Below are positions 1 to 11,400 of a stretch of 64,000 nucleotides of DNA, one piece after another. The translations under genes and the position numbers were made by a program. The notes under the pieces were generated by a model. It saw only the letters and a list, made by a program, of their open reading frames with translations. It searched no databases and was not told where the DNA came from. Position 1 is the first letter of the stretch, and each line of letters begins with the position of its first letter. This DNA is from Pelodera strongyloides. Lineage: Eukaryota; Nematoda; Chromadorea; Rhabditida; Rhabditidae. The stretch lies in assembly GCA_036852015.1 (NCBI GenBank), contig JAANDG010000502.1:1-64000 (forward strand), given 5' to 3'.

Positions 1-43
1 TGAAGGTGCTGTATGTGGGGCAGAGGATTATCCTTGTGATAAG

Positions 44-125
44 CTAGCATAGCTCAGTAGGTAAGCGTTGGACTGTGAAGCGAGAGATTGTGTGCTGCTG
101 TGGGTTGAATCCCGCCAGCGGCAAG
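44..125 (+). repeat. tRNA-derived SINE-like fragment
   Basis: An A-box-like stretch (TAGCTCAGTAGGTAAGCG) is followed about 45 bases later by a B-box-like stretch (GGGTTGAATCCC). The outer bases cannot pair as an acceptor stem and the variable region is too long, so this is a tRNA-derived repeat or decayed tRNA rather than a working tRNA gene. Confidence 0.4.
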
Positions 126-569
126 ATTTTGTATGTCCTCATTCGATTGTGAATAGAAAATTTTCTTTATTGAAGGATTTCGTTGGTGCATACAAACAAA
201 AGACCAAGTAACTCTTCTCCTTTATAATAAATTCTTTGAAACCTTCGAAGTAACATTCTAAACTTGTTTACACAAGATACGTATCCCATAGCGTTCGTTA
301 CAAATAATATTTTTATTATATATATTACGTCGGTACTACAATGGCAATTAGACTACTGCTTGGATCTGTATTTTCGAATCTAAAGGAAAAGGCGGACAGA
401 TTCTGGCGATGAAACGTGAAAAAAGCGAGCAACTCACCGAGCCTCCATTCTTGTTAATTCAGACGCAGCGACGCACAATGGTTAGGAAAGCACTAAATAC
501 CAGCAAATTATACAATAGTGAGCATTGTAAACAATATTTTGGCCGTGAGTTAGATTCTCAGTTGAAGGG

Positions 570-750
570 TTAAATCGAACTATCTGCCGGTTTTTGAAAC
601 GCATCGTGTACAACTGAATTCTTACGTATTTATGCTAATTTACTGGATTTAGCTCGATTTTTTATTCTAATTTATGTTCGTTTGCATAAGCTTTATAAGA
701 ATCCTTGTGTACTCGATGTTTTTCTAAAACCGGCCGGTATTTAGCTTTAA
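570..750. mobile_element. TTAA-flanked MITE, family A, copy 1
   Basis: About 180 bp bounded by TTAA on both sides. The ends are imperfect inverted repeats (left CTGCCGGTTTTTGAAAC, right AAAACCGGCCGGTATTTAGC). The same element recurs in opposite orientation at 43883-44064, with matching internal sequence such as ACTGAATTCTTACGTATTTATGC. There is no coding capacity. The TTAA target points to a piggyBac-like mobilising transposase, but that is inference only. Confidence 0.75.
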
Positions 751-1929
751 ATGTCGTAACTTTTGAGAAAGCATCGTCATCATATACATATACTCTCGCC
801 TTTCACGAAGCGAAACAGTGTCGCATGTCCAGAAACTCCAGTGACCAATAACAAACGGGACTAAACGAAGCATAGCTAGAGCTGAGCTCGGACTCGGAGA
901 GAAAATAACAGTCCCATGGGACTGTTATTTTTTTATGGGACGGCTATACTTTCTTGGGACGGCTATTCTTGAATAGAGCCAATTGTCCTACCTTGTTTGT
1001 ATAGGACGGACAATTGCCATTTTTGCATTCCGGACCGAACAATCCACCACTTTATCACCCAATATCTTCGTGAAGATTGAAATTGAACACTACTTTTTGT
1101 ATTCCAAATTTTTATTATCCCTTATAGAAAATAAAGAACCAAAAAAAAACAGACACAATTTAAGGTGAACCGATCCCTTTAAGATGCAATATCGATTTTC
1201 AACGTATGCATACATCCATAATCTTATGAAACACCTGAAGCGTATATTCCGAAGTTTGTGAAATAAGATACAATTAGACTTTTTTTTTTTTGCAGAGTTG
1301 CGAATAGTTTTATTTTATTATTTTATTAAATAACACCACAGGGTGTGCATCACAATGAAATGATGAAAAGAAAGTAGTATATAACTCATGGTGTTGTCTT
1401 TGATTAGCAAACAGGTGATTTGATAATACATACGCCCCACTGAACGCGGTAAAACGTTGCGGACATAAAACAAAATCACGCGGCTTCAGACTTTTCTCCT
1501 TTAATAAGATGGTACAATAGCAAAAATGTTTTTCTGAATTGAAATGGGCGTCATTTATAGACGTTCATAAAATAATTTGGCGGACACCGGGCAAAAACGC
1601 ATAAAACCGAAGGTGCCTGATAAAGGATTAGCATTGGGGCACGCTCACTGCATATTTCATTCGGCTACACATTTATTCACCAACCTGTTCACCGAACACC
1701 ATTCTTGTTGAGTATTGATGCATTATATATTTCATTTGACTCATGAACTTTACAAACTGAATTTTACTCTTTATTTAGTTCTAAGTTAATTAGTGTGGTG
1801 TTTATGCGATTATAAGGTTAAGAGATCTTTTTAGGAATGCTCCAAGAAAGTTGGTCGTCAAGTAACTTAATAATTCTGAAAATGAGCAAATTTTTTATTG
1901 AATATTTTTGTTTAATATTTATTAACACA

Positions 1930-2255
1930 TTTAGCTCATTGTCAGAATTATTCAGTTAATTGACTGTCAGAACTAGTTACTTTAGTAAAATATTTGCTCA
2001 TTGTCAGAATTATTCAGTTAATTGACTGTCAGAACTGTTCAGTTACTTTAATAAAATATTTGCTCACTGTCTGAATTATTCAGTTAATTGACTGTCAGAA
2101 CTGTTCAGTTACTTTAATAAAATATTTGCTCACTGTCTGAATTATTCAGTTAATTGACTGTCAGAACTATTCAGTTACTTTAGTAAAAAATTTGCTCATT
2201 GTCAGAATTATTCAGTTACTTGACTAAATTTTATCAGCAATCAACTAGTCATGGT
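1930..2255. repeat. 66-bp tandem repeat array
   Basis: About five head-to-tail units with a 66-bp period (TTTGCTCA recurs at 1993, 2059, 2125 and 2191). Each unit contains CAGAATTATTCAGTTAATTG followed by ACTGTCAGAACTGTTCAG. The first unit is a few bases shorter and the last is degraded. It lies about 200 bp upstream of the proposed start of the otopetrin-like gene. Confidence 0.85.
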
Positions 2256-2464
2256 CTGTTACTTTAGCCCTATGTCCGCGGACCGAAGTAATTTTTTGAG
2301 TGTCCCCCCCCCCTCCCCCACTTCAATAGCACCTCGTTTTCCATATACATAGTTCTGCTGCTTATTCAGAGTTACCGAAACCAATTTTCTATTGTGTGAC
2401 GTCAAATTCACTATTCGTAAAATATTCGGCTAATTCAATATTTCCGGCACAGAAATTTTATGCT

Positions 2465-5400
2465 ATGTCAACAGTGCCCGGTGCTTCGCAGAAACAACAC
2501 ACATTCAGTCTTCGATGGCTTACCCACATCCACAATCTATGTATCATACTGATTTATGTCATTTTGCTTCTTTGCATCTTCATGAATATCTACGTCATGT
2601 TGAGCCGAGAGCACACAATCTTCTATCTGCGGGTTTACCATTCGGTGAGCAAAGTTACACTTTGCTACTGATTGTGAGTCGTGAATATTTAGTGATGCAG
2701 TTTTCATTCTTGGATTCTCGCAGCTCATGCTCATCATAATGTCCATCATTCTATGAAAATACATATATGAAAGTCATAAAGCATAGATTGCACAGAAAGG
2801 CATCGCAAATACTGAGAGATTCCTTAATTGCTCGCTACGACGCTTGCTTAGTTTTCTGCGCGATCAAAATGTAGCAGAAGGCCTTGTTTTTTGAGCAAAC
2901 TCCGCCATACGATGGAGCAGATGAGAACAGATAAGCAGGCCACCAGGTCGGTATCGCATCAACATTCGAAATGTGTTGCAGATTGTCGGATTAATGATGT
3001 TGTGCTGTGCCATTATTGAACTCGAGTTTTTATATCGGACACGGAACTTGCCAAAGCTCGACGAACCACATGAAATACCCACTCCAGCACTTATTGGTTA
3101 GTTCGTTTCTTTCCAGCATCAGTACAGGAAAAACAAAACCCCGGTAAATGGTCCCTGCAAGTGGAAGCAACCAATAGCACAAGTCAACGATAACCTAAAA
3201 AATGCTCTTTTCCAAAGTTTAAAGTCCTCGATTTATTTTTATGTTTGTTTACCGGACTGTGCGTATATTGTGGTGTTCTTTTTATATTTCAATTTTCCTT
3301 TATGAAATGGACTGGTTACGGAGAATGCGTTGAGCGTGTCGTGTTGTAATCACTGTCACAAAAGTTCAGATTCCTTTATCTAAGCAGGAAAAATTTACGA
3401 TTATCCCTTACTGCGTTGCTGGTTGACTTTTACTTCAGTTTTACAAGTGCTTTATATGTTAGTAGGAATATCACTGAATTCTTCTGTCAAACCAAGCAGA
3501 TTCACGTTACGTTTTTATACATGTTAGTAATTAGTAGCCGCTTGAGATTGAACGCAAATATAAAACGAGAAATGTGTATGTTTCATTAGAAATTGGATCC
3601 TGTGCTATCTTATCTTCATCCAGTACAACTAGCAGAAAGGGTGCCTACTGTAGCTGCGATTTAAAACAACTCCATTTTTGTATTGTTCGGGATCTACCAA
3701 TATCTACCAAAATTCGCATTTTTTCCATAGAATAAGCGCAGCAAGATTATGGTTTCTACAAAGTGAACCGGGCCGTACAATATTCCGTTATTCGAGTGAG
3801 TAAACGGTATGGGGGGAAGAACTACTATCACCTATCAGAATGTACAAAATGAGTCTGAACGCAAAAATGGGGACGAAATAAATCATATGATACTAATTCT
3901 GTAAAATTCATTACAGGGGCTGTTGCATTAACAATTGGAATCGCAGTGGGATATCTTTATTTTATCATTTTCAACTACGCATATAAGGTAAGAATCGTCG
4001 TGGCCACACTATGATATGCGCGGCTGTGCGCTGACTCTTTTCCAAGACACATTTTATTTTTTTTTATTTGATCCTCAGGATTGTGACAAACTGGTCGATG
4101 CTATTTATCCGTCGGAACTGTGGTTGGATGCCCTATATGACCTCCTGATGTCCGGATTTAGTGTGATCAGTCTGATCTACATAATGCAGCGAAGATATTA
4201 CGGGGCAATTGACACAAATCTCGACAAGGTTGGTGAAATAGTTTTTTTTTGTATTGTCAATCGCTCAAGTAAAATACTAAATATATGCTGCTGACCCCTA
4301 TTTACATGCAACTTCTAGAACAGTCCGCCGGTGTTTGTACATTGGCGAGAAATGTTTGCAAAGAATTGACATAGCTTATAGTTGCCTTGACTCTCCTCCT
4401 TTTCTACAACTGTACAGGCCGCCTGTCGTTGGTTTGATTCCGGCGCGGAACCCCTCACCATACCAAAGGTGTAAAATTTGGTAGCTGGGTAAACCTGGCG
4501 GAGATAAAGCGGCTTCCCGAGAAAATTGGCCTCCGGGAAGTTTAAAGGCCAGTATGTGGCTTCAGAAATGAACTGTCCCCGGTGCACCGTTTCTGCGGAC
4601 TCGGTTGATATAATCCGGTATTCTTTATCTTTTATCTTTATCCTTACAGGTTGGCCGCCTCTTCATAAACGTTACATTCGTGGTCGTATGGATAAAAGTG
4701 GTTATTTATAAGGCATATCTCAGTCACCAGGTACTTGATTTTTCATATATCTATACTAAACTAATTTTATTTAAAGGGAATGTCATCGCGGTTTTGCATG
4801 TTGGGCTCAAAAAAAAAAATTATTTTTTGTAGGTAAGGAAAGTGAAAATGAAAATAAACAAAAACTTTTGGATAAAAAGAAAAACAATTTCAAACCCCTC
4901 CAAAAAATGCCTTCACTATGGGATTTCGGTTTTTGCTTCAATTGTTGGATTTTGTGAAGCAAAACGGGTGCTAACACCGTCTTTTCTAGATGAGTTGCAA
5001 AAGTGAGTTTTTCATAGCGCGCAGTAGACAGCATATAAAAAAATGAGGGAGCAGACAGACAGACAAGATAGATGCAAGCAGAAGACGCACTAAGACCTTT
5101 GCTGATCTTTTGTTTTACACTCGATTTTTGAGAGTGCCTGATACAGTATCCAGGAATCTGGGTTGATGTTCCCTTTAACTAATAGCGATATGTACTTAGC
5201 ATAAAAACCCATACAAACCTCCTCATGAGCAGTAAGCTGCTAAGAATATTATTATATAAAGGAGAAGAGCCGGAGAATATGTATTCATTTCATCTCACAA
5301 GCAACTGCATAGCGCATAGTAACCGCAACTGAAAGAGATTCAGGAGCTATGTCAGCGGAAAGAACTCGAAGGGTATTGGTGTCCTGTTATGAAAAGGCAC

Positions 5401-8400
5401 TACGAATGTTCACCAACTGACGATCTTCACGGAATGCAGAAGCTGTGGTTGGTCACTAATGTTGGTTATAGATGTTTTGTGTTTGCTATGGTTAGTTGAT
5501 AGGATTGCTCTTTATGAACAATTTATTACACTTGATAGTTATTATATATAATTTATTGATCATTTGTAACACGCGTATAAAAACAACGGTACATTAAGAG
5601 AACGAGAAAATAATAATGATAACGCATGCCATACATATAATCAAAAGGTTACCCTAAGATAGTGTGCTTAGTTTGTGGTTGCTTCACACTCTTAAATTAT
5701 TCACTAGCTCTAGCCATTTAGACTCCTATAGATAAAATGATACTACACCTGCTGCATTTTACTTTTTTTGCGTTTGCATATTAATTACCCTATGTTCTTA
5801 GGTACTACCTGAATAAGGGAATTCTAAGCACCGCAATTATTTCCTGTGCTTCTGAATTCTATCCTGTTCTCATTGTCTCTCACTGGCTCAGTTGTGGGGG
5901 TGCTGAAGAAAAGGCAGAAGACATTTTACGTCGGAGACAGGTCTGAACATATGTTTGGTGTGCAGCGTATTCTGATGAGCGCGATGTGTTCTGTGATGGT
6001 ATGTGCCGCCCGTCACTTGCCATCACAGAATACGCTGCACACCAAACATATCAATTCAATAGCACAAACGTTATTTCAACCACTTTGATAAATTTACCTG
6101 CAAATTAATCAAAAAGTGAAGAATGTCAGCCCCACTTTATCACCCAAAGTGAACAATTGCACCCTGTTTTTTTTATGGAAGTACCTTTGTAAAATATTAA
6201 AAAAAAATTAAGTAGGAAAGCTTTCTGCCGTTGTGACATTTCAGATAGGAAGGGTAGTATAAATTAGCGTGTTCTCCTAGAGATGATAACATGTATGTTT
6301 ACGCGGTGAGGTGTTCGTGGTATTGGTTTGTTAGACGTGAAACTAATGTGCTCCATACAATGATTATTAGCATTACCATAGGCCGTCAAGTATTCAAAAT
6401 ACCACTCCACTCCAAACGCTGATTTCAGGCTAAACTTGGCGTTCGTGGCCTTTTGAAAAATTTCTTCTCAGATATTTCTCGTGTGTATGGAGAGTCCAGC
6501 GTTCATACACAACCACTGAACGTTTCGTAAGTTTCGATAGAGAAAAATACCCGCTGTGCCAAAGTATTGTATATGTGTACGTTCTTAGTGAATCAATGAA
6601 TCAATGGCGCAGTGGAAGTGCGCTGGTCTGAAAAGTCAGGGGACATGGGTTCAGTTCTATAGGGTACGGTGTTAGTCATTATCTGAAAACATTGGGTTCC
6701 AACAGGTTCATAGTCATAGGGTTACCAATGTAGTTTATTTTCTGATTTGCAGAAACCTCCTAGTCTGTTCGTTTTGGATTGTCGTTCCGTTGGCAATGGC
6801 TGCATCAGTCAGCAAGTGGATGACATTCTTCTACTATACCATTGGTTTGTCAACTGTGTGTAGAAATCTGGATGTTGTCGTCAAGAGCCTTATGTACATG
6901 CATACAAATATTATCGTGTTCTAGGCTTCGACCACCTCGTTCACGAAAACTGGCTAACCTCTGATTACGTCGGCCTAACAGCGAACGTTATCATGACCAT
7001 TTTCTTTGGAATGGTGCGTAGCAATTCTTACTTATTTTAAGCTGAAAATACACTTAATATAGCACGCCGAGCTTATATGTGACTCCTAGACTAGGAAAAT
7101 ACATTTGCTCCATTTTATCAATGACAAAAATTGAGTCTGTCATGACACTTTATTGATTTATTGATTGAATGTATTGAGTTTTGTATTATTCATTGTAGCT
7201 CTACTTGTGGTCTCGTTCCGTCAATAACGACCGGTTAGATGCACATCACAAGGTTCATTTTTTCGCAAATTAAAGCTATACAAGTGTACAGATGCCATTG
7301 CATCATAAAAATTAAGAATCGTAGACGCTACTAGACTCAAAGCTATTTAATATTTAAAATCCACTCCAGGCCACTGCTCGAGGTGATATCACCCTCCTAT
7401 TCGGATGTAGTATCATTTTATTCATCAAGCTTATTCTGCAGTCCATCGAACAGGAATATCAACATGAAGACGGGTTTATCAAGCAATCCGACGCAATAAT
7501 GTCAATACTCAGTTATGTGTTCTCTCATGTAAGTGATTGAATTCGTTGTTCACCGTTCTCGAATAACTAGAACAGGGAAAAGGAAAAAGAAGGACGTGGT
7601 CACCGTTTTGACCCTTATGTAAACAATGTGTTTTTGTTAACTGCACAGTATGAAAAACATAGTGTTGGAAAAAATCCGACGAAAACGCTGTTTTCAGCGA
7701 GAAATTCATTGATTAAAAAAGATGCTTCCGAACCAAGGTCCACCGTTAGCCATAGAAAACCAAATGTTATAATGCCCGCGAGACGACCGATTAATTTTAG
7801 TGGAATAACGTTCGTCGAGTCATTATCAGCACGCACGGCCATATGCTGGACAATTCGTATTGGTTCGAGGACACAATTTTTCGTCATCATTTTACTCGCT
7901 GTTTTTTGCAAAACATCTTCCCAACACTATGCGTTATAAATTATGAAGATAACAAAAACACAAAGTATACATAGGGGCCAAAACGGTGACCGCGTCCCTT
8001 TAAGGCTTCACATTTTTTTTATGATTTCGTTTATTTATTCAAAACCAGTTTGCTAACGCCGCCTACGGCGTGGCGGTCATCCATTATCGAAGTAAAATTG
8101 ACACAAGTAACGCAGACCAACTTATACCAAACACCTGAAACGTAGATTTTCGTAACGCGTACACCTGTACACGGCACAACCAAACAAACAAACTTTGTTG
8201 TTTATATAATAAGATCATTTTGCATGAGTGAATACTGCTACTTGAATTGTGTAAAAGATAGTGCAGGGCTATCATACATATATTATGTCTGAATATCCTA
8301 CTCTCCAACTTCTTACAGTTATAAATCTTGAACTACATGTTTTCCTATCTATTTTCCTCCTGAACACTCTTTTCCTGATAAGAGCTATTCTATTTTGATG

Positions 8401-11400
8401 TGTGCAGCAGCATTGTAAACTCATTACAACGTCGCCATCAAAAAATTAATGGCCCATTAAATTGAAGAAAACGCTTACTGAACAACTGAAGACGGGCAGA
8501 ATTCCAGTCATTTTACTATCGGCATCAATTACGTCTAGTTATAATTGAGAGGCACGTGGAGAATAACCATCTCCGCAAAGTATTAAGCGTGGGGACCGCT
8601 GCAAATTACAAATTCAAATATCCCGTGCATGAAAACATTTTAGAGCAAGATACCCTTGGACACGCAATATAAGAAAATAAGGGAGCAACTTTTTTTGCCT
8701 ACGGTATAAAATGACGAAAATCCACACTGAAAAACTTCAGAGGCGTGAAGTTTGTGAAACTGTATTAAACACATCTTAGGGAAATAATAAAGAAATAAGA
8801 AATAATAGACATAGGTTAGTTTTAGTGGGCCAGCCTCTTTTAATAAAAAACAATATTTGACGGGTTTGTCAAACAGAGAAGACTTCGTCTGACAGAGGGG
8901 AGTCCAACGTCCAACTCATGAGCCGCTCCACTTATATTGAAAATACTCGAGCCACGAACTGCCCGTGAATACATGAACCACATTGTTTAAAGACATTAGC
9001 AGGACTATCCTACAGTGCGTCTCACAAGTTTAACCCCCCCCCCCCACCCCCCATTTTTTTTTGTTTTTTTTTTTTTTTGTTTTTTTGGAAAAAAAAATTT
9101 TACGGTTTTAATACTGTAAAATACTTATGCAATCGTATTTTTTTCTAATTTTCACTATTCTAGGGTTTTTCGCCATGCTCGATTTGCTAGTATGATTTTT
9201 TTTAAAAGGTCAACAAACAATTTTAAAACCAAATTAAGGGGTGCGTTTAATTACTTATGAGACGTACTGTAGTACGCAACTGCTCGATTGGCTTCTTTCA
9301 GATCTGCCTTTGGCTTCAATACTTCGCGCTTCGTCGCATACTCTCACTGAGTGATAGAGACATCAAGTCAACGAAGAAATTCCTCCCACTTGCTGGTCAG
9401 AGTTCAGATTCAAATGCTTTTAAATAATGGGATGGGCGTCATAGGACAACGTTTTCATTTCTTGCCTCTATATTGACTCATGTCTATTGATCTAAGAGTA
9501 GTTGTAGTTGCAATAGTTTGCATCGCTTATTTTTTCAGCCTCAACCTTTCTGATATTCTGATATTAGGTAAAAGGGATTTATATAAGGTTTTATTGAAGA
9601 AAATACGCTTTTTTGCTACACATATGCAGGTACTAAGTTCGTATCATAGTCCACTTCTTCTATAAAGAGGTTTTGGCAAGTCGGATGAGCGACACTTTCA
9701 TCCGGCTACAAACTATTATGTAAATTTCTTACTTATGTTGCCCCCTTAGTTTCAATTGTTTACATAATATAACTATTTCCTTCAGGTGTGGGTGGTCTTT
9801 TGATCGCCTGGGTTCAATTCGGTTACACTTTTTTCGACACTGCTCTAATCAAATACCAACTAACCGATGAGACGTTCAAGTAAGTCTCATAATAGCACCC
9901 ATAAGGAAACTCTAATAGGATATTATCTATAATCAGACTCTCAGAGGATAGCACCCAACAATAAGCATAAGCCTAATGGCAATAAAAAATTGTAAACATA
10001 TTATAAACTTTCGCTATGGAACAATATGGAAAACAGATATTTCCAAAATCAGAGCTTCTTGCGACTCCCAGTATATGATTCAAAAACACGTATTAAAGTG
10101 CTTTATTCGACCGGTTTCGGCTTACGCCATCATCAGGAACAACAAACATCCTGCAAAAAATACGAAAATGTAGCTACAATTATACAAACAGAATTCTTAA
10201 AACCTAGTATAATTCTAGACATGAAATAATACAACACAACATAAACATAAACATGAAATACATAACTAAAACTAAAACTAACCGGTAGGGGTCAGACGTG
10301 ATTAAGTTGGGAGTTAATCAAACATAGCATAGGTGAACCAACTAATTAATGAGATGTGCAACCTGCAGTGGAAAGACTACAAACTACAGGGTGGGGTGGC
10401 AGATTGTGATTGGTTGACCATTGTCAGAGAGAGACAATTAGTCAGGGAGAGGTAGAGAGAGGCTGAGAGGATTGAGAGTGATCTCCCGTTCATGGTTGGA
10501 GCTATTAATCTCCTGTTTCGTATTTAGTCCCGGTTGCTTTTCCTTGATGGCCAAAGCTTCCAGAATACGAAGTCTTCGGGGTTGAGATTCCCGGTGGAGT
10601 ATCACAACAGAAATTGGAATAGGTTTTTCCAGATTTTACCCCCCTTAGTTCTATGCTCCCCTATTCTAACATGTAATGGTCTAACCGACTGGCCTATGTA
10701 ATTTACATAGGCCAGTCGGTTAGACCATTACATGTTAGAATAGGGGAGCATAGAACTAAGGGGGGTAAAATCTGGAAGCATTTCATGGATATTCACCCCG
10801 AATGTCCAATCATCCCTAGAAAACCTATTCCAATTTCTGTTGTGATACTCCACCGGGAATCTCAACCCCGAAGACTTCGTATTCTGGAAGATTTGGCCAT
10901 CAAGGAAAAGCAACCGGGACTAAATACGAAACAGGAGATTAATAGCTCCAACCATGAACGGGAGATCACTCTCAATCCTCTCAGCCTCTCTCTACCTCTC
11001 CCTGACTAATTGTCTCTCTCTGACAATGGTCAACCAATCACAATCTGCCACCCCACCCTGTAGTTTGTAGTCTTTCCACTGCAGGTTGCACATCTCATTA
11101 ATTAGTTGGTTCACCTATGCTATGTTTGATTAACTCCCAACTTAATCACGTCTGACCCCTACCGGTTAGTTTTAGTTTTAGTTATGTATTTCATGTTTAT
11201 GTTTATGTTGTGTTGTATTATTTCATGTCTAGAATTATACTAGGTTTTAAGAATTCTGTTTGTATAATTGTAGCTACATTTTCGTATTTTTTGCAGGATG
11301 TTTGTTGCTCCTGATGATGGCGTAAGCCGAAACCGCTCGAATAAAGCACTTTAATACGTGTTTTTGAATCATATACTGGGAGTCGCAAGAAGCTCTGATT

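Larger units (their letters stand above)
1..2464. other. Upstream non-coding region of the otopetrin-like gene
   Basis: No convincing exon is visible. The stretch holds a tRNA-like SINE fragment near its start, a TTAA-flanked MITE (570-750), a short palindrome around the CCCATGGG at about 910-928, the right end of another TTAA element (about 1150-1181, ending in CCCTTTAA), and a 66-bp tandem array (1930-2255). A C-rich run sits near 2305-2322. The promoter of the gene starting at 2465 should lie in the last few hundred bases, but no specific element could be named. Confidence 0.5.

Noticed and set aside
1930..2255. CRISPR-like array
   Set aside because: Units are contiguous 66-mers without unique spacers, in a eukaryotic gene context.
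5949..6051. MicroRNA precursor
   Set aside because: The arms are perfectly paired and the loop is large. It looks like a foldback element remnant, and there is no expression evidence.
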